Shown: positions 51,415 to 61,037 of the stretch, piece after piece
Numbering within the stretch: position 1 is the stretch's first letter
How the letters are laid out: the number at the start of each line of letters is the position of its first letter
Assembly: GCF_002914525.1 (NCBI RefSeq)
Contig: NZ_LODW01000043.1
Span: forward strand, 108,577-172,576
Length of the DNA: 64,000 nucleotides
Direction: 5' to 3'
From: Rhizobium hidalgonense
GTDB taxonomy: Bacteria; Pseudomonadota; Alphaproteobacteria; Rhizobiales; Rhizobiaceae
Translations under genes and position numbers: made by a program
Notes under the pieces: model-generated
Seen by the model: only the letters and a program-made list of their open reading frames with translations
What the model was told of the DNA's origin: nothing
Database searches by the model: none

Positions 51415-52741
51415 TGGCTCAAATGCTCAAACTTGGTTCGTCTCATTGACGCGAGAGGTCACATTGCACCGCGATTTGGGGCACAGCTAATCTACCTGGA
51501 GTATATTTGCCTCCTTCCGATTGGTAAAGAAATAAAGCTTCCCGCAGGAGGAGAAGCCGTAAGATTTACGTGGATGTTCAATGGGTAGTAGTTTTCAAAT
51601 GTCACAACGCATGCGATTCGCCCGCAGGGGAGGGAACAGGCTATCGTTGCAAAATACGATCCAAGGTTGCGAAAATCGCGTAATCTAATTTATGGAACCG
51701 AAAAAATCTGACGGCAAGTACCTGCAAACCGGAGTGAAGGGCAGGGAGCCTTGCACGAAGCATCGGCGTGACGCCCCGACCCTAGGCCCCGGACCATCTG
51801 GATTGACCCCCGAAAGCTGGACATCGACCTTCGGGGGTCAGTTCACATCATCGGGCCTTTTGCTGGACTTATCTGTCCCGGCGGGTGGGACCCGACCACA
51901 GCAGGGCGAGGTGAGCCCCGTGGCCGCTTCCCCTCGCGCTCCCCTCCCACCCCAAAGGTTCGAGAGTTGGTATCCGCGAGATGCCGATACCGTGTTCGCC
52001 GGAAGTGAGGGGTAACTTCTACCATGTATGGATTTTTTGACGACAGACTCAGGTCCTGTGGCGATTTCCCGCCGCTTGGCAATTTCGTCATTGCTGGCGC
52101 GCATCTGCACGAGCGTGCCAAATGCGGCTATGACGGCAGGCTTCGCCAGCTTAATCGATCAGCGAAGCCGATTGATAATTGTCGTTGGGCTGCGGCCTCC
52201 ATATCATGATCGCACAGCCTAGTGCCGTGTCGGATTCTTCACACATATGTCCAATACCTGACGTAGTTCTATGCTTTGAAAGTCAGATAGGGCCTCCGGC
52301 GTTGACGCCGAAGATGGCCCCTGGGAATTCGGGTGACAACGTTGCGAGAGTTGTGATCGCGTTGCTGGCAACCTGGCTTTTTAGCTTTTTAGAATTGATG
52401 GTTAGGCTAAAAGTTCTCTTGGAAGCCAGCTTTGTGGCTGCCTCTTCATGGCGTTGAATAGGATGTCTCGACCAAAGTGGGATTTCCGGCTACCTTGATG
52501 ATCAGGCACTCGCGCTGTGAGGATTAGTTTTAACTGCGCCACCGACCTGTTCGGGCGATTTCTTGGTGTAAGCAGGCCCTGAGGGGTATATCGGTCACGT
52601 GTGTCCCCTTTGCCTTAGCGCCGGCCATCTGACCGCTTCGCCTGATGTACACATGGCACGCAGGAACACAGAAAGCTTTCGCGAACACCGCAACACTTGC
52701 CTTGCGGCGCGCATGGATTCCTTTCGAAGGAAATAGAGTAC
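51415..52741. other. Long stretch without a recognisable gene
   Basis: About 1.3 kb. The left end holds the rcgA promoter region, with lower GC content. There is a perfect hairpin at 51804-51840. Frames around 51.7-52.5 kb on both strands have no family signature and no convincing ribosome-binding site; some may be remnants of degraded genes. It marks the border between the conjugation module and the mobile-element graveyard. Confidence 0.5.
51804..51840. repeat. Perfect 11-bp inverted repeat
   Basis: TGACCCCCGAA and TTCGGGGGTCA around a 15-base loop. No T-run follows. It may be a terminus of a lost mobile element or a rhizobial intergenic palindrome. Confidence 0.65.
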
Positions 52742-53115
52742 GGATCGTGTCCCAGTACGTGGTGTAGGTGGCGGGAGGTAGCAAAGCCGAGTGCCCGCGC
52801 GCTTCTCGTTGCGCTGTAGCGGGTGATCGGCTTTGCGGGCGGCCATCGGTGTTTTCCGCTAGGGTCGGGTGTTTAAGACCAACCTGACGGAAAGACCACC
52901 AATGACCAATGACCAATGACATGATGACGTGCGCTCCCTCGTTGAGAAGAGCGCGGATGCAGATTATTGCGTGAGATGATTGGCTTTGCCGCCGAGCGGC
53001 GGATGGAGCTGGAAGTAGGCTCGGCCACGGGTGCAGAGGTCGAGCTTCGCATCCCGAAGCTGCGCAAAGGCAGCTACTTTCCGAGCTTCCTTGAACCGCG
53101 CCGCATGGGGCATGT
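52741..53115 (+). mobile_element. IS256-family element, 5' fragment (internally deleted)
   Basis: Begins with an end-like GGATCGTGTCCC, then a leader that recurs at 60178-60345 (GGTAGCAAAGCC, TTTTCCGCTAGGGTCGG, ACCAACCTGACGG). Starting at the ATG 52902 region, broken frames give pieces of a mutator-type transposase: SLVEKSADAD-like, MIGFAAERRMELEVGSAT, VELRIPKLRKGSYFPSFLEP. Most of the gene is missing and frames shift. The 3' part of a similar transposase lies in opposite orientation at 53.9-54.3 kb. Confidence 0.65.
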
Positions 53116-53298
53116 GCCCAGATGATTTCGCCAGCCGCCATAGCTTCCTTGATCAGGGGGATGGCCGAGCCGCCGCAGAGCCGTTGAAACAGAGGCCCCC
53201 GAAGGAGCCCCTGCATCTCGTTGCAGGTCTTGCGCGATTGGAATTTTTGGCGGCCGCAGGGGAGCTATCGAAGATTCGGCCAATCCGATGCTCGAGGA

Positions 53299-53751
53299 TT
53301 ACTCGGCAGCCTCTTGAAAGGTCGACATGAGCCTATTCGAAAGAGAGACGAAATTCCATTGTTGAGCAGGCGAACCGTTAAACTGGAATAGCCAGATCCG
53401 ATTGCCGGTACTCGTTCCACGAGCGTCGTTGTCAATGCACAGCCGGTTGTCGCCGTTGCTAAGGATGAAGCCTGGTTTCTTGAGCAACTCCCATCGCTGC
53501 TTCTCGTCGGTGGGGTTGTAAACCTTGAGCGAGAGCTGAGCTTGTGGATCAAGGCGATCGGATCCAATCGCCAGATTGCCAGCGCTCGAGTTCAACGTGA
53601 TGGCGCCACTATCTGAGTTCAGATCCCAGAGAGCGTGGCGATAAACCGTCGAGTCTTTTTTGCGGAGTACAACCTTAGCGCCCTCCTTCTGGTCGTCAAC
53701 CCCGAGCACGAAGTCTGGATTCTGTTTAAACTCGATTACGTACTGTCCCAT
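53299..53751 (-). CDS. Ricin-type beta-trefoil lectin domain protein
   Basis: A 150-residue protein from ATG 53751, preceded by an excellent AGGAGG on the minus strand. It is a single RICIN-type beta-trefoil: QYVIEFKQNPDFVLGVDDQK, ALWDLNSDSGAITLNSSAGN, QRWELLKKPGFILSNGDNRL, AQQWNFVSLSNRL, with Q-x-W-type repeats (KQRWELL, AQQWNFV). Such domains bind sugars. There is no signal peptide, so it may be cytoplasmic, secreted by another route, or part of a toxin-like system. It is the only clearly intact gene in this decayed region and is flanked by halves of IS256-family elements, suggesting it was captured as cargo. Confidence 0.8.
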   Translation of the reverse strand: MGQYVIEFKQNPDFVLGVDDQKEGAKVVLRKKDSTVYRHALWDLNSDSGAITLNSSAGNLAIGSDRLDPQAQLSLKVYNPTDEKQRWELLKKPGFILSNGDNRLCIDNDARGTSTGNRIWLFQFNGSPAQQWNFVSLSNRLMSTFQEAAE

Positions 53752-53871
53752 TTCTTGCCTCCTGTTGATTTGTTGGCTTCGTGAAGGCAGGTCTCCGCCC
53801 GACGGTGTGACACAATCGGGTGTGTGAGCCTTCACCGTGGTCTGAGCAAGGTATGTGCCAAATCGTACTAT

Positions 53872-54350
53872 GATCGTGTCCCGGGAGGTGGTGTAGGTCG
53901 CGGCTGATGGCCGTGCTTTCCCGACATGGGTCGGAAGGGGATATCAGCGTGCCACAGCGGGCAGGCTGATTTGGGGATCATCGCTCATTTGGGCCATGGT
54001 CTCAAGCGTCATATACCTGGCGCGTTGAACGGCCCATTCATCATTCTGTTCGAGCAGCAATGCACCGACGAGACGGACGATGGCTTCGTCGTTCGGAAAG
54101 ATGCCGACGACCTCGGTGCGTCGCTTGATTTCGCCGTTGAGACGCTCAATTGGATTCATCGAGTGCAGCTTTGCCCGGTGCTCTTTCGGGAAGGCCATGT
54201 AGGCGAGCACGTCCTCTTCAGCGTCGTCCATGATGGTGGCAAGCTTCGGCACTTTCGGTCTGATTTGATCGGCGACACTGCGCCATTGAGCGCTTGCTGC
54301 CTCCGGGGTCTCCTGGGCAAAGGCCGTCGCGATGAAGGCGGATAATCGCA
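53872..54350 (-). mobile_element. IS256-family element, 3' fragment
   Basis: Read on the minus strand, about 54350 to 53944 encodes the C-terminal part of a mutator-type transposase: SAFIATAFAQETPEAASAQW, then KLATIMDDAEEDVLAYM and NPIERLNGEIKRRTEVVGIF, ending ISLPAVAR. The outer end at 53872 has GATCGTGTCCCGGGAGGTGG, matching the end at 52742. The N-terminal two thirds are missing. Together with the fragment at 52.74 kb it brackets the lectin gene. Confidence 0.75.
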
Positions 54351-54531
54351 GACCAAAGGCTGCTGCGGCTGATGGGATCTGCTCCTACGACGCCTGGCCC
54401 GGGCCGTCGGCATGCGATGCTGTAACGCGGCGTTGGCAGCCGCCGCTTCAGCCCTCCGCGGTCGGCCGAATGCCAATCTGAAAACCCTCGAGTTTTCTTT
54501 GCCGCCGCACGGTGGCAGAGGAGGGGGCGTG

Positions 54532-55586
54532 TCAAAGCCCGGATGCCTTGGTAAGGTTGACCCGGAAGCGGTCGCGCCGGCGCTGGTACTTGCGGCCATC
54601 TCGGCGGATGCGTGACCGAGTTGCTTCTGCACTTAGCGCTCCTCGACCTCGGCCGAGGAGGCCAGGCCTGCGCGCAGCGAGTGGCCGGAGAACTTTTCCG
54701 CACGCTCGGTTTCGGTAAGGTCGGGTCGCACGCCGGCAGCCAGTGCCGCCTTCTTGACGAGGCGCGCCACTTCCTGATCCAGCAGCCGTTCGGGGCCAAC
54801 ATCCTTGCCTTGACCGGTCACCCGCCGGAACAGGGGGCCGTGCGCGATCCTCGCAAGGTTGAGCCAGGTCTGCAGCGTCACGATCGGGCAGGTGGCGTCC
54901 GACGAGCCGCGGCCGATTTCCACTTCGCCAGCCGCGCTTTCCCCGCACCGTGACGACCATGCCCTTGTCAAGAATCTCGACCCAGCCGCGGCTTTCCTTC
55001 GTTTGGTCGCGGCCGACGTCGAGCCCGACGATCTCGGAACGCCGCAGCCCGCCGGCAAAACCGATCAGCAGCATCGCCCGGTCGCGCAGTCCCCAGAAGG
55101 TGCCGCAGGGCAACGTCTCCAGCATGGCGATCAGGTGTTCGGGCAGCGCCGCTTCCTTCTGGCGGGGTTGCGTGGCGTGGGTGTTGCGGATCGCGGCGAG
55201 CACAGTAGCGACATGGCGGTCCTTTCGGTCGAGCGTTGTGCCACGCCGGGCATAATTCCAGGTCAGCGCCGAAAGTCGCCGCTCGATCGTTTGACCGAAT
55301 TCGACTTGCGGCCGGCGATTGTCGCGCGAGGCGGTGATCCCGTCACTCCCGGCGGCACAAGCGGTGATGTAGAGGCCGACCGTCTGTGGGTCGGGCGGAA
55401 GCACCCAACCCTTGCCGGCGGCACCACACGGAACGAGATGGCGGCCGACCACTGCGGCGCGGAAATGTCACCGGCGGCCGCCGTGCTGAGGGGCGGAGAA
55501 GAGCCCGCCTCGACGTGAATTTCGCTGTTTTGCTCGGTGATTTGCGTCATTTCTCTAATGAACGACAATGGAAGTTTATCGTTCAT
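54532..55586 (-). pseudogene. Tyrosine recombinase/integrase, several frameshifts
   Basis: Recognisable pieces on the minus strand lie in different frames. MTQITEQNSEIHVEAGSS is at about 55550; then PPDPQTVGLYITACAAGSD, RRLSALTWNYARRGTTLDRK and LLIGFAGGLRRSEIVGLDVG (catalytic Arg in GLRRSE) to about 54960. Then in another frame come TCPIVTLQTWLNLARIAHGP and EKFSGHSLRAGLASSAEVEE (H-x-x-R). Finally, in a third frame, come VQKQLGHASAEM and YQRRRDRFRVNLTKASGL with the catalytic Tyr. At least three shifts and an internal deletion inactivate it. The family often sits beside DUF1403 and ScpB genes on rhizobial plasmids, as here. Confidence 0.75.
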
Positions 55587-55644
55587 ATCACCGTGCCGGC
55601 AAGGTGTGCGGTTTGATCCTTTATTGGTGGCAAAAACCGCGCTC

Positions 55645-55905
55645 ATGTTTATGCTCTTCCGCACGGATTCGCTCATTGCCGCCGCTCCAACGACGTCGCC
55701 ATGGCCTCACCGTCTACCAGGTTGGGGATTGGCACGCGGCCGCGACGTCAGCGAATCCGATGCTGCCTTTGCCGCAGCTATCGCTTTGAAATCGCTCGAT
55801 GATCTAATCCGTGCAGACCCGCCATGGCTGGGCTGTTGGCGCGATCGCCTCGCCCTCAAATCGGCCGCCGTCGCCGCCAGGATGCACGGCCGCAACGGGG
55901 AGGAA
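55645..55905 (+). pseudogene. DUF1403 protein, N-terminal fragment
   Basis: The frame reads PWPHRLPGWGLARGRDVSES, DAAFAAAIALKSLDDLIRAD, PPWLGCWRDRLALKSAAVAA and RMHGRNGEE, matching the N-terminal part of rhizobial DUF1403 proteins, then leaves the family. The matching C-terminal part lies on the opposite strand at 56295-56564. An inversion or recombination between two copies must have split it. No function is known for DUF1403. Confidence 0.6.
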
Positions 55906-55929
55906 AACAACCATCGCCTTGAACTCGAA

Positions 55930-56292
55930 CAGTGCCGCCGCCCCCTCCCCTTGTTGGCGCTGCCGAAGTTCGGATGGTCTCGGCGAACCGCGATCGTGTT
56001 TGGTGCGGCCAGCCGCCCGCGACCGACACCAATTCGTACGGTCGATCCCACAGCTCCTCGATGAGATCGTCGATCAACAGGTCAATGCTACAGTCTTTGC
56101 CGACCACCCGCGCCAGGGTCTCTCGCCTGATCGGCTCGGCCGAGGCAAAAATCACACCGCCTCGACCCGCAGCATCTATTCCCGCCAGCGCAGCTCCGGC
56201 GGCAGGTCCTCGAGCTCGCGATCGTACAGGACTTCTTGCTGTCGCCCTTTCGCCTGTCGCCGACTGGTCTTGGCTGTGCTCGATCCCGCCAT
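55930..56292 (-). pseudogene. ScpB-like protein (SMC-Scp complex), broken
   Basis: The minus-strand ATG 56292 follows the DUF1403 stop by two bases, as in intact relatives. It reads MAGSSTAKTSRRQAKGRQQE, VLYDRELEDLPPELRWRE, then a TAG, and after a shift VIFASAEPIRRETLARVVGK, DCSIDLLIDDLIEELWDRPY, ELVSVAGGW. The remaining two thirds of the protein are gone. It resembles plasmid-borne ScpB proteins that accompany DUF1403 genes. It is dead because of a stop, a shift and a 3' truncation. Confidence 0.65.
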
Positions 56293-56294
56293 CG

Positions 56295-56564
56295 TCACAG
56301 CCCAAAAATCCGGAAGGAGGACCGGCCGGACAGTGCGCGCACCGCCTCAAAACTTTCGAGCCGCTCGAACAGGCGGTTTGCCGCCCAGCGTGACAGAGCG
56401 CTGCCCGGAGCGGACGCCGGTACCGCGTCTTCGGTCAGCAATCGGCGAATGACCGGATCGGCGCCCTTGGTCCGGACCTTCGGCGCTACCGCCAATAGCC
56501 GCGCCTTGCCGCCGGCCCCTGGATCATCTCCCGCGGCGGTCAGCAAGACCGCGTCGCGAATGTT
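56295..56564 (-). pseudogene. DUF1403 protein, C-terminal fragment
   Basis: Reads [80 protein letters not shown] and ends RSSFRIFGL. The first piece belongs before the middle of the family and is joined directly to the last third, so about half the gene is deleted. Its stop is next to the ScpB start. Confidence 0.65.
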
Positions 56565-56719
56565 AAAACACGGCAGGAGTGAGGGCCACCGAGCTACCTG
56601 GGCGCGATCATGCAACGGTATATCAGCAACTCCGATTGCAAACCTCTCGTCATTTGAGCGATAAGACCGTCTGGTCTGTTTCGACTTGAACCACGGCTTA
56701 GCGGGGGGCGGCTATGAAC

Positions 56720-58345
56720 GCTGGGGAACGCACGGCAGGGCTTGCGAAGCCAGCATGGATGCGGCGCGCGTGGAGTTTCGCCGCCTTCTGGAAGATCCGA
56801 AGTTCCAGGCGACGGAGCGCAGCCGCACGATCCCGTCGTATCTGGTGCAAAGACGGTTTGAAGGGCACCACGATCCCGTCAAGGCCTACGACATTGCGAT
56901 TGACGTGCTGGCGAGACCCCATAGCTTCGATCCCGCCGACCCCATTGTTCGCATCGAAGTCGGTCGGGTGCGGACTTTCCTGAAGCAATACTATGTCCGG
57001 CGATCATCGGATCATGCTGAGCGTGCCGAAAGGGCGCTATCGGCTGGCGTTCGGGGAGGAGGACATTGGTCCGACCGAAGAGCTGGAAGACGAGGCGACG
57101 GGCTGAGAGCAGGAGTTGCAGTCTTCAGAGCAAGGGGCAAGGAAAATCATTCTCCCGTATCCGCGCTTCGCGGCTGTCGCAATCCTCTGTTTGACATCCG
57201 TTACGGGGCGGGCGGCGCGGTTGAGTACGCGGCCGGTCGTGATCGAAAAGCCTCTGCTTGCGGTGACCATGTCGGCGTCCGAGAAGCGGCTCGAGGGCGA
57301 GGCGAGCGTTACCAGGGACTTTCTGCTTTCGGCGCTGACGGGGTTCGATACGCTGACGGTTGCCACGTCGACCGGGCAGCCCATGACCACCGACGGCCGG
57401 AGAAATCTCTATTCGGCGGAACTCAAATATTATGCCGATCAGCGGTGCGGACGATCTGGTGGCAAGTCACCGACGACGCCGACGGACATGTCGTCAAGAA
57501 CGGCGTGGAATCGACGCCGACGATCGATCGGCGGTATCCGCGAGGGAGGTGCTTGTCCAGTCGCTTTCACTGAAGCTTGCCGGAGAGCTCGGTGGGATCG
57601 GGCAATTCGAGATCGAACGAGCGCCGGGCCGAGCCGCAGGCAACGTCTGCGTCCTGAAGGCCGGCATCCCCTCGATCTCCCAGGGCGAGACGAGCATCCG
57701 TGCCGCGCAGCGCTGCCTGCGGCGCACCGTCGACTGGGATCGACCTGGTGCGGAAGTGCTGGCGACGCTCGCACGGACGCAGCTCGCCCTCGATCCATCG
57801 GATACGGATGGGCCGCTCGGCCTCGCTAACCAGGCGGTCGCGATGGCCCCCCTCTCTGCACGGGCGAACACCGCCCTCATGGTGGCGCAGTTTCTGAGCG
57901 GGCGCCCCGAGGCTGCGATCGAAGCTGGCAGGCGCGCTCAGGCGCTCAATCCCGGCAGTCCGAAGGTAGCGGCCAAGCTTGCCACCGTCATGTTCGCCGC
58001 CGGCCTGGTCGAGGAAGGTGTCGCTCTGGCGGGAGAAGCTCGGGCGCCGTCGAACCGCCGCCGCGGGAAGCAACGATGGTTCTTGCGCTCAACGCATATC
58101 GCAAGAATGGTCGACGGCCTCCCTCCTTGCAGAACAGGTGAATTCGGAGACCTTCTCGTCAGGGCGTTGCGGGCCGCGTCCCTCGCTCAGCTTGGATCTC
58201 CGCAGGCCCCCGCGGGCCTCGCCGATCTCAGGCGCTTCCACCCCGGATTCGAGCAGACGTTCAGCCGGAAGATCCGGGAGAGACGCTTCAAGACCGACGT
58301 CGCCGACGCCCTTGAAGCGGGCTTGCGGAAAGCGGGCGCCGGATC
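56720..58345 (+). pseudogene. Cyclase-like/TPR regulatory protein, many frameshifts
   Basis: Pieces on the plus strand in changing frames give a full-length plan. An N-terminal block ARVEFRRLLEDPKFQATERS, RTIPSYLVQRRFEGHHDPVK, AYDIAIDVLARPHSFDPADP and IVRIEVGRVRTFLKQYY is found at the start of many rhizobial adenylate-cyclase-like or TPR proteins. Then come IEKPLLAVTMSASEKRLEGE and LTVATSTGQPMTTDGRRNLY. Then TPR-like helices follow: ANQAVAMAPLSARANTALMV, AGRRAQALNPGSPKVAAKLA. It ends ADLRRFHPGFEQTFSRKIRE. At least four shifts and a stop (near 57104) inactivate it. No cyclase catalytic domain is visible. Confidence 0.6.
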
Positions 58346-58466
58346 ACTCCCGAGTTGGCGAACGCCAGTCCGTAGCTGGATCGCGTCGCGCTCAGCCGCA
58401 GTCTGCTCCTCCCTATCCATACTGTCGACAGTCCAAGCGAACTCATGCCCCCGCCCGCGTCACTCC

Positions 58467-58940
58467 TCAGCCCGTCAATGTTTTGATGCAGCGAAAGCCG
58501 ACATGGCTGGTCGAGGTGCCTTCCGGCTCGGCATGTCGGGCGGCCGGGCGGTAACGCCGGCAATAGTTCGGCGCGCAAAGATGCGAACCGCCCTTCAGGA
58601 CCCGGCGGCGGATGCGAATTTCCGGTTGCCGAGGATCGTAGCTCGCCTCCGGATCGCCGCCGCGCGGGTTGCTCGGGATGCAGCAGGAATGTCGTGCGAG
58701 CTCGGGGTGACTCGTCGACCAGTAGTCTGTCGTCCACTCCCATACGTCGCCGATCATGTCATAGAGGCCGTGGCCGTTTGCCGGGAACGACCCGACGGCG
58801 CTGGTGCGTTCGGCACCCTTAAGCTTCGACGATCTCACGGAAATCCCCTGCCAGATGCTTGCCATCGGCATGGCCTCGGGCTCCAACTCGTTACCCCAGG
58901 CATATTCTGCGTCGTCCAATCCACCACGAGCCGCCAGCAG
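58467..58940 (-). pseudogene. Formylglycine-generating-enzyme-like (SUMF1) protein, 5'-truncated
   Basis: On the minus strand the C-terminal half of a FGE-sulfatase-type protein is well preserved: AARGGLDDAEYAWGNELEPE, GHGLYDMIGDVWEWTTDYWS, KGGSHLCAPNYCRRYRPAAR, GTSTSHVGFRCI. The paired cysteines in LCAPNYCRRY are the active-site type. The N-terminal half is missing. Upstream codons (LNAASVVLL) belong instead to the VirB3 relic, so the fragment is fused to it. It could not make a working enzyme. Confidence 0.8.
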
Positions 58941-59154
58941 GACCACACTGGCAGCATTAAGTCTCGTACACAACAAGACGCGCTCCGAACCATAAGAGAA
59001 CGAGTACGACTTCGTACAGCGGGTTCTGAACGATAACGATGATAAAGCCGGCAGACATCATAAATAGCCCGGCCAACGTTAGCGGCACCCCAAGAAACAA
59101 TGCGGGCCGTGTCGCCGCCAGGTAAAGGGCTTCTCCCAGACGGTTACTAATCAA
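58938..59154 (-). pseudogene. virB3: Relic virB3 of Ti/effector-type T4SS
   Basis: Reads NRLGEALYLAATRPALFLGV, PLTLAGLFMMSAGFIIVIVQ, NPLYEVVLVLLWFGARLVV, almost the Ti-plasmid VirB3 sequence. The usual ATG after the virB2 stop is changed, leaving at best a TTG. Near the end a small indel shifts the frame (YET then stop), while the next frame goes on with NAASVVLL, again VirB3. It then runs into the SUMF1-like fragment. It is unrelated in close sequence to the functional virB3 at 25 kb. Confidence 0.8.
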
Positions 59155-59516
59155 CCACCTCCAGTCAGCGTCTTGCCGAGGAAACTCGCTCCAAACATGA
59201 TGACAACGCCGCCGACAACGCCGGCGATAAGACCCAGTGAAGCGCGACCGAACATCCAGGAGAGTCCGATCGCCACGATTCCAAGAACGGCGAGTGACTG
59301 GCCGAACGGACCAAGGATAAACGTGCAAATGTTGCTAACCATTGTGGCCGGGTCGGTGCCGCCACCTGCGGATTGGGCCGCAGCTGGCCCAAAGGAGAAC
59401 ATGCTCCAACCCATCGCGCCGCCCACGCTAGGAGCATAGCCAGATACCAGGCGCATCACCGCGTTCGACAGGGAGAGGCGATTCAGATGTACGCGGTATC
59501 TCTCAAAGCATCGCAT
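59151..59516 (-). CDS. virB2: Ti-type VirB2 pilin, apparently intact relic
   Basis: A 121-residue protein from ATG 59516, exactly the length of Ti-plasmid VirB2. MRCFERYRVHLNRLSLSNAV is the leader, followed by a hydrophobic signal ending FGPAAAQS; processing before Gln48 would give the 74-residue pilin that Agrobacterium makes cyclic. The mature part reads SAGGGTDPATMVSNICTFIL, GPFGQSLAVLGIVAIGLSWM, FGRASLGLIAGVVGGVVIMF, ending LGKTLTGGG. It differs little from Ti VirB2, although virB1 and virB3 around it are broken. Without its partner genes it probably has no function, unless expressed alone. Confidence 0.85.
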   Translation of the reverse strand: MRCFERYRVHLNRLSLSNAVMRLVSGYAPSVGGAMGWSMFSFGPAAAQSAGGGTDPATMVSNICTFILGPFGQSLAVLGIVAIGLSWMFGRASLGLIAGVVGGVVIMFGASFLGKTLTGGG

Positions 59517-59535
59517 CATTGCGAATCTCCTTTGT

Positions 59536-59918
59536 TTAGATCGAACAAGAGTTGGTCTCCGGATTTACGCTCGTCCTGGTCCGGCGACGGTGGCGGACCG
59601 GATGGATCGCGCCGCCCTTCGGAGAACGACGCGTATATGAACTCCAAACATCCCATTCTTCGGATGCCGACTTTTCCCGGTCATGCTTCGGCTGCTCGGT
59701 TGACGGGGGAACTAGCTGTTGAGCGGCCATTTCAACTTTTCGCACGTAGCGTTCGCAAAGCCGTGCGTGGAAGAATCTGTGTTGTAGGCGGAGATTGGCC
59801 GACGAAGCGCCAATTGCTCCTCGTCAGCCGTCTCGCCGCCAGCACACGGCGGCGCGTCGTTGAACGGGCGCGTGGAGGCCAACAAGACGATCGACAGCGG
59901 CCCCGTTGCCTTCAACAT
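59536..59918 (-). pseudogene. virB1: Relic virB1 of Ti/effector-type T4SS
   Basis: The minus strand starts MLKATGPLSIVLLASTRP, the Ti VirB1 signal peptide. It jumps over most of the transglycosylase domain, and continues GGETADEEQLALRRPISAYN, THGFANATCEKLKWPL. After a one-base shift it reads RKVEMAAQQLVPPSTEQPKH, DREKSASEEWDVWSSYTRRS, the Ti VirB1 C-terminus. The catalytic Glu region is deleted, so no enzyme can be made. Order virB1-virB2-virB3 on one strand is as in the Ti operon. Confidence 0.8.
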
Positions 59919-60177
59919 TCCTATCTCCGCGTGCTCATAGCTAACACAGCCCCTTCGGTCGGAAGAGATGCCGTCATCTGATGTTCACGATTATCGGGAG
60001 GCTCGGTTACACTAGAGTTTTCGATTTCTACATTTCAATCTCATTTGAAGCGAAAATTGAACAGCACCGGTGCGTAGCGCAATCTAGTTGAGACTCGTAT
60101 TGCCTCACCCAAGAGTGTTCCCAGAAAATAATGCCGTTGCCTCACTCGGATGTTCTCGAATGCCTCACGGGTTGTTC

Positions 60178-60345
60178 CGATCGTATCCCCGCACCTGGTG
60201 CAGGTGACGGAGGTAGCGAAGCCGCTCGCGAGCGCGCCTCTCAATAGCGCTGTAGCGAGCGGGCGGCTTCGCGGGCGGTCATCATGTTTTCCGGTGGGGT
60301 CGGTTGTCGAAGGCCAACCTGGCGGTAAGAGCGCGGATGACGATC
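60178..60345 (+). mobile_element. IS256-family 5' end fragment, second copy of leader
   Basis: GATCGTATCCCCGCACCTGG, GGTAGCGAAGCC, TTTTCCGGTGGGGTCGG, GCCAACCTGGCGG align in order with 52742-52895. The transposase start is not retained. It is a footprint of the same IS type. Confidence 0.6.
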
Positions 60346-60585
60346 CTGTATTGTTCGGTAATGATCTCACTGCCCGACCTCTATACTTTCCGTCTGCCGC
60401 GCCGCATCGGCGAATGGCCCGAACACCAGCGCATTGGCCTGTGTACTGCGCCAGATTTTCATTCGGCGCTGCACGGTTCGAATGAGCGGGGTATTTGGGG
60501 TCGGAACAAGATTTGTTCCTGGCGACACGCTAAGCTCGAACGGATCGTGAACTTTCGTCACGAACCCGCATAACAGCAGCGCGCG

Positions 60586-60885
60586 GCAGCAATTGGATTG
60601 AGCTGGCCGTTGCCGGGCGAACTCACTGACGATGCGCTCGAGAACAAGCTCTTCGCTCGCAACGGCATCAAACAGGGCACGAGACGCCGTGTCGAACCCA
60701 ATTGGGCCGATCTTGCCGTCGAACTCAAGAAGCCCGGCGTGACTCTGCTCATCCTGTGGGAGGAGTATCGTGGGTCGCATCCCGACGGTTACGGCTACAG
60801 CCGCTTTTGTGAGCTCTTTAGAAGCTTCGAGCAACGGCTTTCGCCGACGATGCGCCAGGAACACGCCGCCCACGCGGCATTGACA
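60586..60885 (+). pseudogene. IS21-family IstA transposase fragment
   Basis: The frame LSWPLPGELTDDALENKLFA, RRRVEPNWADLAVELKKPGV, TLLILWEEYRGSHPDGYGYS, RFCELFRSFEQRLSPTMRQE matches the region of IS21 IstA proteins just before the integrase core. The N-terminal helix-turn-helix and the whole DDE core are missing, so this is a remnant. The preceding 240 bases hold no clear gene. Confidence 0.75.
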
Positions 60886-61037
60886 ATCAGTTCACGGGCC
60901 CAATAATGCGCCGTGGCGCAAGCTTCCACACCAACAAGGCATGGTCTTGCAGTCGTGAAGAATTTGATCATCTCTGACCTGCCACTGCGAATTTCCTCCA
61001 GAATTGATTAGAGTCCGGCCCATCAAAGGACGGACGA

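Noticed and set aside
52530..53216. 228-residue minus-strand frame
   Set aside because: It runs across the IS256 leader, which is better explained as IS DNA on the plus strand; no domain is recognisable.
60020..60060. vir-box-like sequences (TTTCAAT...ATTTGAA) upstream of the Ti-type virB relic
   Set aside because: Too degenerate against the known VirG box to support a regulatory call; noted only as possibly inherited from the ancestral promoter.
60367..60873. 168-residue minus-strand frame
   Set aside because: It lies opposite the IS21 IstA fragment, which has clear homology-like motifs on the plus strand.
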